Source: Bacteroidota bacterium
GTDB taxonomy: Bacteria > Bacteroidota > Bacteroidia > UBA7662
Length of the DNA stretch: 44,128 nt
Direction: 5' to 3'
NCBI GenBank assembly: GCA_005799065.1
Contig: SYHW01000060.1
Coordinates: forward strand, 72,654-116,781
Positions 7,692 to 16,609 of the stretch are shown here, one piece after another (position 1 is the first letter of the stretch; the number at the start of each line of letters is the position of its first letter). A model generated the notes under the pieces. That model saw only the letters and a program-made list of their open reading frames with translations. It was not told where the DNA came from and ran no database searches. A program made the translations under genes and the position numbers.

Positions 7692-8984
7692 ATGACTGAA
7701 AAACACCCCCTGATTGAGGAGTTGCAATGGCGTGGATTGCTCCAAGATCTAACGCAGGGCACAGAGGCTATGCTGAGCCATGCACCCCAGACCGTTTATG
7801 TTGGCTTTGATCCTACCGCTGATTCGCTGCATATCGGTAATCTCATACCGATTATGCTTTTGTTGCATATGCAACGAAATGGACATCATCCGATAGCCCT
7901 TTTGGGTGGTGCTACAGGACGGGTAGGCGATCCCAGTGGACGCACGACGGAGCGCCCTTTGTTGTCTAAGGAGGAAATCGACCACAATGTACAGTGCATT
8001 GGTCGTCAGTTGGGTCGCTTTTTGGATTTTGATTCGGCTAGGGCCAACCCAGCGCGTCTGGTCAATAACCACGACTGGTTTGGCCCGATGACATTCCTCG
8101 ATTTTATTCGAGATGCCGGCAAACACATACCCGTTTCGTATATGTTGGCTAAAGATTCCGTTAAATCGCGTTTGGAAACAGGTATTTCTTTCACTGAATT
8201 TTGTTATCAACTCATTCAAGGCTACGACTACCTTTACTTGTTTAGGCACTACGGTTGCAAACTGCAAATGGGTGGTTCGGATCAATGGGGCAATATGATG
8301 ACAGGAACAGAGATGATCCGCAGGATGGATCAAGGTGAGGCACATGCCCTCACAGCTCCGCTCGTGACCCGGTCGGACGGCAGTAAATTTGGCAAATCGG
8401 AAGGCAAGAATGTATGGCTCGACCCCGCACGAACATCAGCCTATCAGTTCTATCAGTTTTGGCTGAATGTGGCCGATGAGGATGCACACCGATTGGTTGG
8501 CGCTTACACCCTGCGCGATCGAAATTTTATTGATCAGTTAAAGCGCGAACACAAACAAGCGCCTCATGAGCGAAGGCTGCAGCGCTTATTGGCTGAGGAC
8601 CTGACCACCCGCGTGCACGGCGAAGATGTTCTCTTGCAAGTACAAGGTGCATCAAACATTTTGTTTGGCCGAGATACGGCCGATGCGCTGCAGCAGCTGA
8701 AACCCGAACTACTTTTGGACATCATGGAGGGCGTGCCCCGTTTTTCAGTGCCCAAAACGTCCCTTGAGTCGGGTATACCCCTTCTTGCCTTATTGGTAGA
8801 AGACACCACCGTATTTCCCTCCCGCGGACAAGCCCGTGAGATGATTACCGCAGGCGGCGTTTCGATGAACAAGCATAAAGTTATTGATGAAAATGAGGTT
8901 GTAACACAAGAAAAACTATTATGTGGTCGTTTTATTTTGGTTCAAAAGGGCAAGAAAAATTATTATTTGATCGAAGCCGTGTAG
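7692..8984 (+). CDS. tyrS: Tyrosyl-tRNA synthetase
   Basis: This is a 430-residue class I aminoacyl-tRNA synthetase that charges tRNA-Tyr. The HIGH-type motif is HIGN (residues 47-50), following YVGFDPTADSLH. The KMSKS-type motif is KFGKS, in VTRSDGSKFGKSEGKNVWLD. Tyrosine-binding stretches include FCYQLIQGYDYLYL and QMGGSDQWGNM. An S4-like RNA-binding domain ends the protein (SRGQAREMITAGGVSMNKHK...). The length is standard for the bacterial enzyme. ATG 7692 is preferred to the TTG at 7683 because the latter overlaps the candidate -7 box. Confidence 0.97.
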   Translation: MTEKHPLIEELQWRGLLQDLTQGTEAMLSHAPQTVYVGFDPTADSLHIGNLIPIMLLLHMQRNGHHPIALLGGATGRVGDPSGRTTERPLLSKEEIDHNVQCIGRQLGRFLDFDSARANPARLVNNHDWFGPMTFLDFIRDAGKHIPVSYMLAKDSVKSRLETGISFTEFCYQLIQGYDYLYLFRHYGCKLQMGGSDQWGNMMTGTEMIRRMDQGEAHALTAPLVTRSDGSKFGKSEGKNVWLDPARTSAYQFYQFWLNVADEDAHRLVGAYTLRDRNFIDQLKREHKQAPHERRLQRLLAEDLTTRVHGEDVLLQVQGASNILFGRDTADALQQLKPELLLDIMEGVPRFSVPKTSLESGIPLLALLVEDTTVFPSRGQAREMITAGGVSMNKHKVIDENEVVTQEKLLCGRFILVQKGKKNYYLIEAV

Positions 8985-9010
8985 GCCAAGGCCACGTTAT
9001 CCGCCTTTGC

Positions 9011-9018
9011 TATATTTG
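9011..9018 (+). promoter_or_regulatory. Candidate -7 box of the glucan operon
   Basis: TATATTTG is a perfect TAnnTTTG match 21 nt before the glgE ATG at 9040. No clear TTG element is present at 17-23 nt upstream. Confidence 0.5.
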
Positions 9019-9039
9019 TCAACAGCCTGTTATTCCCGT

Positions 9040-11010
9040 ATGAAAAAAAAGAGCATTACGTTTCCAACCGACGGACAAGCCCGTGTGGTGGTTGTTTATA
9101 CACAGCCTTCTATTCAGGAGGGAACCTATTCCGTGAAAACGGTAGCAGGTGATCCATTTCATGTTCATGCCCTTCTGCTGGCCGACGGACACGACCGCAT
9201 CGCCGCTCGGGTTTGTTTGCGTACGGTCGATGGCAAAGCCCCGATTTATGTGCCTATGCATGATCAAGGAGGGGGTCATTGGTCGGCTGATGTTTGCCCT
9301 ACACAAACTGGAGCGTGGACCTATACGGTTGAGGCTTGGATCGATCAAGCGGCGAGTTGGCTCTACGACACCCGTCGCAAAATCGAAGCTTGGCAGCGCG
9401 TGCACGTGGAGTTGAAGGCCGGGCAAATTCTACTCGAAAAACTCATTCCTCTGGCCCAGGGTAGCGACAAAAAACAGCTTAAACAGTGGTTGACCTGGTT
9501 GGGCAATGAATTGTTTGAATCGAAGGCCATCGAGCTCGTGCAATCGTCTGAATTGGCCGATTTCATTGGCCGTTACCCCAATCCGGAGTGGGTGCGCCGA
9601 GGTCGTGAAATGCCGCTTTGGGTCGATCGGGAGCGGGCGGTTTTTGGTGCTTGGTATGAATTGTTTCCGCGATCTACATCACCCGATCCCAACCGTGCAG
9701 GTACCTTTCGCGACACCATCAACCTACTCCCACGCCTGCAAGAGTTGGGTATGAACGTGCTGTATCTGCCGCCGATTCATCCGATTGGTGTTCAGCATCG
9801 AAAGGGAAGGAATAATTCCACTACGGCCATGCCGGGGGAACCGGGTTGTCCGTGGGCCATTGGCGGTCTGGAGGGCGGTCATAAGTCGTTGCACCCCGAA
9901 TTGGGGGGATGGTCCGATTTTCGGGCCCTTGTTGAAGCGGCCAAAGGCCATGGGATGGAATTGGCGCTCGACTATGCCTTGCAATGCTCGCCGGATCATC
10001 CGTATGTGAGGGAGCATCCACAGTGGTTTCGTTGGCGACCCGATGGCACCATTCAATATGCCGAAAATCCCCCAAAAAAGTACCAAGATGTGCTTCCCTT
10101 GAATTTTGAGAGCAGTGATTGGCAGGCTCTTTGGCAAGAATTGCTCGATGTTCTTCTGTTTTGGATCAATGAGGGCATTCATATTTTTCGCGTCGACAAT
10201 CCACACACCAAGAGTTTCCATTTTTGGTCGTGGTGCATAGGAGAAGTACACCGCAAACACCCTGAGGTGCTGTTTTTGTCGGAGGCCTTTACCGATCCTG
10301 AGCGTATGAAGGAATTGGCACGGATTGGGTTTACACAGAGTTACACTTATTTTACCTGGCGCAACCACAAGCAGGAATTACAGGCTTATGTGGAGGAGCT
10401 TACGCAAACGGAGATGAAGCACTATTTCCGTCCGAATTTTTGGCCCAATACGCCCGATATCAATCCCATTCCGCTACAGGGGGCACCTGAGGCCTTGTTT
10501 ATGACTCGTTTATTTATGGCCGCAACCCTCTCATCGACCTATGGTATGTATGGGCCGGTTTATGAGTTTGCGTTGAGTGCACCGATGGAAGGCAAGGAAG
10601 AATACATCGATTCGGAAAAGTACGAGGTACGGCACTGGGATTGGTCGCACCGCAACCGCATCACCGAGCTTTTGCGTCGGCTGAATAAGGCGCGTCTTCT
10701 TCATCCCGCACTGCAACGTACGGCCAATATTCGGTTTTGTGCCGTCGATTCGGATGAGCTTATGGCCTACGTGAAGCGCACGGCCGATCGGAGCGATCGT
10801 ATTTTGGCGGTGGTGAACCTAAATCCCCACGAAAGTAGGCAGGGTATGGTGCGCCTCGATCTGGATGACTTGCAGCTGCCGCACGATCAGCCATTTGTGG
10901 CTCATGATTTATTGACCGACGAGCGTTATGCCTGGCGCGGGTCGTTGAATTTTGTAGCCCTTCATCCGGGCCTCTGGCCGGTCCACCTGCTGCATTTGTC
11001 GACCATCTAA
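9040..11010 (+). CDS. glgE: GlgE, alpha-1,4-glucan:maltose-1-phosphate maltosyltransferase
   Basis: This is a 656-residue GH13_3 enzyme that transfers maltose from maltose-1-phosphate to the non-reducing end of alpha-glucans, releasing phosphate. It has an N-terminal beta-sandwich (about residues 1-120). FGAWYELFPRS begins the catalytic barrel, and the nucleophile region IFRVDNPHTKSFHFW (Asp386) and acid/base LSEAFTDPERM (Glu415) follow. The 29-residue spacing of these two equals that of Streptomyces GlgE. ATAATLSSTYGMYGPVYEF-like residues near 500-520 are also typical. ATG 9040 is chosen because the upstream TTG at 9007 overlaps the -7 box. First gene of a five-gene operon, 15 nt before the maltokinase. 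Confidence 0.95.
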   Translation: MKKKSITFPTDGQARVVVVYTQPSIQEGTYSVKTVAGDPFHVHALLLADGHDRIAARVCLRTVDGKAPIYVPMHDQGGGHWSADVCPTQTGAWTYTVEAWIDQAASWLYDTRRKIEAWQRVHVELKAGQILLEKLIPLAQGSDKKQLKQWLTWLGNELFESKAIELVQSSELADFIGRYPNPEWVRRGREMPLWVDRERAVFGAWYELFPRSTSPDPNRAGTFRDTINLLPRLQELGMNVLYLPPIHPIGVQHRKGRNNSTTAMPGEPGCPWAIGGLEGGHKSLHPELGGWSDFRALVEAAKGHGMELALDYALQCSPDHPYVREHPQWFRWRPDGTIQYAENPPKKYQDVLPLNFESSDWQALWQELLDVLLFWINEGIHIFRVDNPHTKSFHFWSWCIGEVHRKHPEVLFLSEAFTDPERMKELARIGFTQSYTYFTWRNHKQELQAYVEELTQTEMKHYFRPNFWPNTPDINPIPLQGAPEALFMTRLFMAATLSSTYGMYGPVYEFALSAPMEGKEEYIDSEKYEVRHWDWSHRNRITELLRRLNKARLLHPALQRTANIRFCAVDSDELMAYVKRTADRSDRILAVVNLNPHESRQGMVRLDLDDLQLPHDQPFVAHDLLTDERYAWRGSLNFVALHPGLWPVHLLHLSTI

Positions 11011-11025
11011 GTCCTGATCCCTGTC

Positions 11026-12630
11026 ATGTCCGACCCTAACACGCCCGTAAATGTCACTTCAAGGCCCGTATTGGAAGTTTCGCAAGCATGGCCAGTATTT
11101 TTATGGTCGGAGGACACGCTCTCCAAGTTCGAATCGGACGTTTTGCCGCATTTTCTTCCGTCTTGTCGTTGGTTTGCGGGAAAAGCAAGAAAATTAAGTC
11201 GGGTTAGTCTTCGGAAAATGGACGTTCAAGGCCATCAGGGCGAATTCATTTTTTGTTTTCTCGATACTTTTTTTAGCACAGGAAAATCGGAGACCTATCA
11301 GCTCATCCTGGCCTGTGTTGCTGAGTGTGCGGAACTGCGCACGGGAGCGGTCGTTGCAGAGGTTCGGGGCGCAACAAACGCTGTTTTGGTGGATGCAGTT
11401 TATGTTCCTTCTTTCCGTTCATGGCTGCTTGAGGCCATGATTCGGGGCGGGGCCGATCAAAAATCGATAGAGCAGCATCCCTATTTTTCGGGTGCAACGG
11501 GTCGGTGGGTGGCCATTCCGCATGTCGATCTTCAGCATCAACCAATGCCTTTGCCTGATGGCCGTTTACCTGAATTTGAACAAAGCAATACATCCTTACT
11601 CTACGGACAACGGTGGTTTTTTAAGTTATACAGAAAGCTGTTTTTGCAGGTTAATCCCGAGCCGGGTATGGTGCGCTACCTCAGTGCATACGGATTTGAT
11701 CGAGTGCCCGCATACCGTGGAGAAATCGAATGGCAACCTGATTCGGGTGCACGGATGACTTTAGGGATTTGGCAGCAGCAAATTGAAGGGCAGGGAGACC
11801 TATGGGCCTTGGTGTTGTCGTTGCTCAAGTCAGGCCGAGCTGCTTCACATGAAGAGGCCAATCAGCAGCTGAATCGATGGGTAGAGCGTCTGGCCAGGCG
11901 TACCGCTGAAATGCATAATTGTCTAGTGCAGGTGCCTGAACATGAATCCGACTTTTCAACAGCTGGGTTCGATGCCGGGTATCGCGAAGGTTTGAAACTC
12001 CACTTCGATCAATTGGTGGACCGAAGATTGGCCTTACTGAATGATGCCTGGGCCAATCTTGGAGAAAAAGCGCGTTTGTTGGCACAGCATTTTGCCGATG
12101 ATGCGGCACGAATTCGATCGGGTTTTTCGGGATTATCGACTCAGCCACTGCAGAGTAAGCGCATCAGAATCCACGGCGATTATCACCTGGGTCAGGTTGT
12201 GGCCCAAGGACATGATGTGTGGATTTTGGATTTTGAAGGGGAACCTGAGAGCAGTGTGGCCGACCGTATGATCCGTCACTCCCCCTTAAAGGACGTGGCC
12301 GGAATGTTGCGCTCGTTTCACTATGCTGCCTATGTAGCCTATTATTTCGACGAATCGGGCGTCCCACTCGAAGGCGCCGATGGGGCTGCTATCGAATCGT
12401 GGTACCAATCGGTCTGTCGGCTATTTTTATCTAACTACATGCAGCATTTGGATGGGGTTGCTTTTCAGCTCGGTGACCCTGTTGAGTTTCGTTTTTTGCT
12501 GCATCTACACATGCTCGAAAAAGCGGTTTACGAGCTTGGTTATGAATTGAATAGCCGTCCAAAATGGGCAATCATTCCTTTGGAAGGCATCAACAGAATA
12601 CTGAACTCCTCAAATGCATCGCTATGGTAA
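11026..12630 (+). CDS. Maltokinase (Pep2/Mak type)
   Basis: This is a 534-residue kinase-like protein of the maltokinase family, which phosphorylates maltose with ATP to make maltose-1-phosphate, the GlgE donor. The N-terminal cap contains LPHFLPSCRWFAGKAR, a hallmark of the family. The catalytic loop is RIHGDYHLGQV, the metal-binding motif is ILDFEGEPE, and SPLKDVAGMLRSFHYAAYV follows. In many bacteria this domain is fused to trehalose synthase TreS; here it stands alone and no TreS is nearby. Its stop overlaps the glgB start by 7 nt (12624-12630), which indicates translational coupling. The length exceeds mycobacterial Mak (about 455), mostly in the N-terminal half. Confidence 0.9.
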   Translation: MSDPNTPVNVTSRPVLEVSQAWPVFLWSEDTLSKFESDVLPHFLPSCRWFAGKARKLSRVSLRKMDVQGHQGEFIFCFLDTFFSTGKSETYQLILACVAECAELRTGAVVAEVRGATNAVLVDAVYVPSFRSWLLEAMIRGGADQKSIEQHPYFSGATGRWVAIPHVDLQHQPMPLPDGRLPEFEQSNTSLLYGQRWFFKLYRKLFLQVNPEPGMVRYLSAYGFDRVPAYRGEIEWQPDSGARMTLGIWQQQIEGQGDLWALVLSLLKSGRAASHEEANQQLNRWVERLARRTAEMHNCLVQVPEHESDFSTAGFDAGYREGLKLHFDQLVDRRLALLNDAWANLGEKARLLAQHFADDAARIRSGFSGLSTQPLQSKRIRIHGDYHLGQVVAQGHDVWILDFEGEPESSVADRMIRHSPLKDVAGMLRSFHYAAYVAYYFDESGVPLEGADGAAIESWYQSVCRLFLSNYMQHLDGVAFQLGDPVEFRFLLHLHMLEKAVYELGYELNSRPKWAIIPLEGINRILNSSNASLW

Positions 12631-14684
12631 AACCCCATTCACATCTAACTGATCTCGACATTCATCTGTTTCGTGAGGGCAGACACTTACGGCTGTTTGA
12701 TAAACTGGGACCCTTTCCTATAACATTAGACGGATTGTCGGGCACTTATTTCGCTGTTTGGGCGCCTGGGGTTGAGGAAGTATCGGTTCTTTACGATCAT
12801 AATTATTGGTCGCCCGGCAGCGATTGTCTGCTGCCCCGCGGTGATGGATCAGGCATTTGGGAGGGTTTTATTGCTGGTTTCGGTGTAGACACAACCTATA
12901 AATATGGAATCCGTAAAACCCTTGGGGGTATAGTTCTGGAAAAGGGTGATCCCATGGCCCGTTTGTGGGAAGCCCCTCCCCGAACAGCCTCGGTAGTATA
13001 TCATGATGCATATGTATGGAATGACGCCAACTGGATGACATCCCGTGCGGGTCGACATACACCCAACCATCCGATGTCGATCTATGAGGTTCATTTGGGC
13101 AGCTGGCGCAGGAATCCCGAACAGGGCAACCGTTCACTGTTCTACCGAGAGTTGGCCAATGAATTAACAGATTATGTGCGCGATATGGGCTACACCCATG
13201 TGGAACTAATGCCGGTGATGGAGCATCCTTTTTTTGGTTCGTGGGGTTATCAGATTACCGGTTACTACGCCCCAAGCAGTCGCTTTGGGAGCCCTGCCGA
13301 CTTTAAATACCTCATCGATCAATTGCATCAGGCAGGGATCGGGGTCATTCTCGATTGGGTTCCTTCCCATTTCCCAACCGATGCCCACGGACTGGCTGCC
13401 TTTACAGGCGATCGGCTCTATGAATACCCCGACCCGCGCAAAGGCTACCAGCCCGATTGGAACAGTCTCATTTTCGATTATGGCCGGCCGGAGGTTCGGT
13501 CATTTCTGCTTTCCAACGCTCTTTTTTGGTTGGAAGTGTTTCACGCCGACGGACTCCGAGTCGATGCGGTTTCCAGTATGCTTTACCTCGATTATTCGCG
13601 ATCGGAAGGGCAGTGGCTGCCCAACCGCTACGGGGGAAATGAGCACTTAGAAGCCGTATCCTTCCTCAGGGAGCTCAATGCTGAAGTGTATGGCCGCGTA
13701 GAGGGGGTGCAAATGATTGCAGAGGAGTCTACTTCATGGCCTGCCGTCACCAAACCCGTGGATCACGGCGGATTGGGATTTGGGTATAAATGGATGATGG
13801 GTTGGATGCACGATACCTTGTCCTATTTCAAAGAGAACCCAATGTATCGATCCTATCACCAGGATAAACTGACTTTTGGCTTGATGTATGCATTTTCTGA
13901 GCAATTTGTTCTGGCATTGTCGCACGATGAGGTGGTGCACGGCAAGGGTAGTTTGCTGGGAAAAATGCCAGGCGATGCATGGCAAATGTTTGCCAACCTC
14001 CGATTATTGTTTGGCTTTCAGTTTGCGCATCCGGGGGCTAAGCTCCATTTTATGGGCGCAGAAATGGGTCAAATGGGCGAATGGAACCACGATTCGAGTT
14101 TGCCATGGCACCTACTCAACGATTCCCAAAACCGTGGAATACAAAATATGATGCGGCGCTTGAACACCCTATACCGGACGGAACCTGCCCTCTATGCCCT
14201 CCAATACAACGAGCGAGGTTTTCAGTGGGTCGATGGCACCGACCGTTCGCAAACAGTGCTCATTTTCTTGCGCCGCGACGCTACCGAGCGTCCGGTCGTG
14301 GTTGTTGGTCATTTCATCCCGACGGTAGTGGAAGGCTACAGAATTGGGGTTCCGGTAGCGGGTGTTTATGAAGAGATTTTGAATTCGGATCATCCAGATT
14401 TTGGCGGAAGCGGTGTGCTGAACGAACAGGAATTGCATTCAGAACCCATGCCCTATCAAGGGATGCCTTTTTCGCTGATGCTCACGCTTCCTCCATTGGG
14501 CATCGTGTATCTAAAGCCAAAAGCACGGGTGGAGATAGAGAAAACATCGGGTGCCGCCAAATCAGCCCGTAAAAGTCGTACTTCCACGCAGATTTTGCTC
14601 TCTTCCAATGAAAAAGGAGGGGATGTGCCGCGCAAAAGAGCTGCTCCCGCCATACATCCCAATCGAAAAAAGAAAGAAAGATGA
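12624..14684 (+). CDS. glgB: 1,4-alpha-glucan branching enzyme with basic C-terminal tail
   Basis: This is a 686-residue GH13_9 enzyme that creates alpha-1,6 branches. An N-terminal CBM48-type domain (FAVWAPGVEEVSVLYDHNYW) precedes the barrel motifs: ELMPVMEHPFFGSWGYQ, the nucleophile region GLRVDAVSSMLYLDY (Asp314), IAEEST and LSHDEVVHGKGSLLGKM. ATG 12624 is chosen over ATG 12564 because LTDLDIHLFREGRHLRLFDK is the usual N-terminus and it gives the 7-nt overlap with the maltokinase. The last roughly 45 residues (KSARKSRTSTQ... to PNRKKKER) form a Lys/Arg/Ser-rich tail beyond the normal enzyme end. Its stop overlaps the next ATG by 4 nt. Confidence 0.96.
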   Translation: MVKPHSHLTDLDIHLFREGRHLRLFDKLGPFPITLDGLSGTYFAVWAPGVEEVSVLYDHNYWSPGSDCLLPRGDGSGIWEGFIAGFGVDTTYKYGIRKTLGGIVLEKGDPMARLWEAPPRTASVVYHDAYVWNDANWMTSRAGRHTPNHPMSIYEVHLGSWRRNPEQGNRSLFYRELANELTDYVRDMGYTHVELMPVMEHPFFGSWGYQITGYYAPSSRFGSPADFKYLIDQLHQAGIGVILDWVPSHFPTDAHGLAAFTGDRLYEYPDPRKGYQPDWNSLIFDYGRPEVRSFLLSNALFWLEVFHADGLRVDAVSSMLYLDYSRSEGQWLPNRYGGNEHLEAVSFLRELNAEVYGRVEGVQMIAEESTSWPAVTKPVDHGGLGFGYKWMMGWMHDTLSYFKENPMYRSYHQDKLTFGLMYAFSEQFVLALSHDEVVHGKGSLLGKMPGDAWQMFANLRLLFGFQFAHPGAKLHFMGAEMGQMGEWNHDSSLPWHLLNDSQNRGIQNMMRRLNTLYRTEPALYALQYNERGFQWVDGTDRSQTVLIFLRRDATERPVVVVGHFIPTVVEGYRIGVPVAGVYEEILNSDHPDFGGSGVLNEQELHSEPMPYQGMPFSLMLTLPPLGIVYLKPKARVEIEKTSGAAKSARKSRTSTQILLSSNEKGGDVPRKRAAPAIHPNRKKKER

Positions 14685-16585
14685 AAAACAACCATACGGT
14701 TCGAAGGTTGCTACCTCGCTTCATTATGGGATCGCTGCTGTTGGTGCATACCAGCGTTTGGGGGCAAGATCTGCGCATCGATCCCCCCCATTGGTATGCT
14801 GGAATGGCCCAGGATACCCTACAGTTAATGATTCATGGCAGGGGGTTGGGCAAAGCACGTTTGGGGCTGGAGGGATTGAGTGGTGTAAGCATCATCAAGG
14901 AAAGGCAGTTGGAGCACCCCGACTATCTATTCGTGAACCTGGTTGGCATGAGCCGAATAACCCCCCAAACCTGTACCCTTCGGGTGGAATTGGGTGGCAA
15001 AACACAGCGCATTCCGTATACGTTTCATGCCCGACGCAGGCCAGAACAATCGGGTAGGGGCGTAGATGCCTCCGATTTGGTTTATCTCATCATGCCTGAT
15101 CGTTTTGCCAATGGCGATACCGCAAACGACCGGGTCGCTGGGATGCACCAGACCGAAATCGACCGAAGCAACGACATTGCACGCCATGGAGGTGATCTTC
15201 AAGGTATCGCTGATCGACTCGATTACCTGCAGGATTTGGGTGTGACCACCTTGTGGTTGAATCCGGTACAGGAAAACAACCAACCTCGAGAGTCGTACCA
15301 TGGCTACGCCATCACCGACCACTACCGCATCGACCCACGCTTGGGCACCAACGAGGGGTACGTTGCCTTGGCCGATTCCCTAAAGAGTCGCGGCATGAAA
15401 TTGGTGATGGATGTCATTCACAACCATTGGGGCGACAAACATCACTTGAATAGGGATTTGCCCGACTCTTCTTGGCTGAACAGGTGGCCTGCCTTCACAC
15501 GTACCAGTTATAGGGCATCCACCCAAATCGACCCTTATGCCGTGCCGGACGATGCCCGACTGATGAAAACAGGTTGGTTCGACACCCATATGCCCGATTT
15601 GAACCAGAGAAACCCCTGGTTGGCCCGCTACCTCATTCAAAACAACATCTGGTGGGTGGAATACGCCGGATTGGATGGACTTCGATTGGATACCTACGCC
15701 TACCCCGACGAGGCCTTTGTGAACCGTTGCGTGGCTGCGCTTCGGCGTGAATTTCCCAAGCTCGGAATTGTAGGCGAGGTATGGGTGCATACCGTGGCCG
15801 AATCGGCTTATTGGGTTAAAGGAAATAAACTCAATTCGCGGCCCCAAGAATTGCCTGGGGTCACAGATTTTCCCCTGTATAGAGCCATCATGGCCGGACT
15901 TCAGGAAGCAGAGGGGTGGGATGAAGGCATGAGACGCATCTACTACACCCTGGCACAGGATGGTTTATACGGCTCTTTTCCCATCAACCACTATATTTTC
16001 CTCGACAACCACGATGTTTCAAGGGTTTATGCATCCCTCAATGGTGATCTGGAGCGGATGAAAATGGCTCATGTTCTGTTGATGACCATGAGGGGCATCC
16101 CCCAACTCTATTATGGGTCGGAGCTTCTGATGGGAAACCATGCCGGATTGGGTGCCACAAATGTTCGTCAGGATATGCCCGGAGGCTGGCCGGGCGATCT
16201 AGTTAATGCCTTCAAGCGCGACGGTAGAACGGGAGAACAGAACGAAATGGTCGATTACATTCGTCGTCTTGCCTTATGGCGCCAAAAAAACGGCCGATTG
16301 ATGAAAGAAGGGCAGTTGCTCCAGTTGGTGCCTGAGAATAACCTGTACATTTATTTTCGGCAATTGCCTGAGCGGGGCATCATGGTGGTGGTGAACGCCG
16401 CGCAAAAAGCAGCAAATATGCCGCTGGATCGGCTTGCAGAGCTACTAAATGGTGTTCAGGCAATGAAGGAAGTGACGACGGAAGGCCAACAACTACTGAA
16501 TGAACCATGGGCCATACCGGGAAAAAGTGCGCGTATCTATGAGTATCATAAAATAACACAATTAAATCAGCCCGGTCGGCCCTAA
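14681..16585 (+). CDS. Exported GH13 alpha-amylase/cyclomaltodextrinase (SusA-like)
   Basis: This is a 634-residue protein. A signal peptide (about residues 1-28, RRLLPRFIMGSLLLVHTSVWG, cleaved before QDLR) sends it to the periplasm. The next region, DLRIDPPHWYAGMAQDTLQL, is the N-terminal domain of cyclomaltodextrinase/neopullulanase-type enzymes, and the GH13 barrel follows: YLIMPDRFANGDTANDRV, VMDVIHNHWG, the nucleophile in GLDGLRLDTYAYPD, the acid/base in VGEVWVHT and FLDNHDVSR. By family it should cut starch-derived oligosaccharides or cyclodextrins to maltose and glucose, like SusA. The ATGA overlap with glgB couples it to cytoplasmic glucan genes, an unusual place for an envelope enzyme. 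No susCD genes are in the window. Confidence 0.9.
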   Translation: MKNNHTVRRLLPRFIMGSLLLVHTSVWGQDLRIDPPHWYAGMAQDTLQLMIHGRGLGKARLGLEGLSGVSIIKERQLEHPDYLFVNLVGMSRITPQTCTLRVELGGKTQRIPYTFHARRRPEQSGRGVDASDLVYLIMPDRFANGDTANDRVAGMHQTEIDRSNDIARHGGDLQGIADRLDYLQDLGVTTLWLNPVQENNQPRESYHGYAITDHYRIDPRLGTNEGYVALADSLKSRGMKLVMDVIHNHWGDKHHLNRDLPDSSWLNRWPAFTRTSYRASTQIDPYAVPDDARLMKTGWFDTHMPDLNQRNPWLARYLIQNNIWWVEYAGLDGLRLDTYAYPDEAFVNRCVAALRREFPKLGIVGEVWVHTVAESAYWVKGNKLNSRPQELPGVTDFPLYRAIMAGLQEAEGWDEGMRRIYYTLAQDGLYGSFPINHYIFLDNHDVSRVYASLNGDLERMKMAHVLLMTMRGIPQLYYGSELLMGNHAGLGATNVRQDMPGGWPGDLVNAFKRDGRTGEQNEMVDYIRRLALWRQKNGRLMKEGQLLQLVPENNLYIYFRQLPERGIMVVVNAAQKAANMPLDRLAELLNGVQAMKEVTTEGQQLLNEPWAIPGKSARIYEYHKITQLNQPGRP

Positions 16586-16609
16586 AACAAATTTTGTTCA
16601 TCCAGATTA

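Noticed and set aside
9724-10368. Long minus-strand open frame (214 codons) within glgE
   Set aside because: It lies fully antisense to a clear enzyme gene and its product has no domain-like pattern; open antisense frames are common in this GC range.
12564-12623. Earlier glgB start
   Set aside because: It would overlap the maltokinase by 67 nt and adds residues not seen in branching enzymes; the 7-nt overlap start is better.
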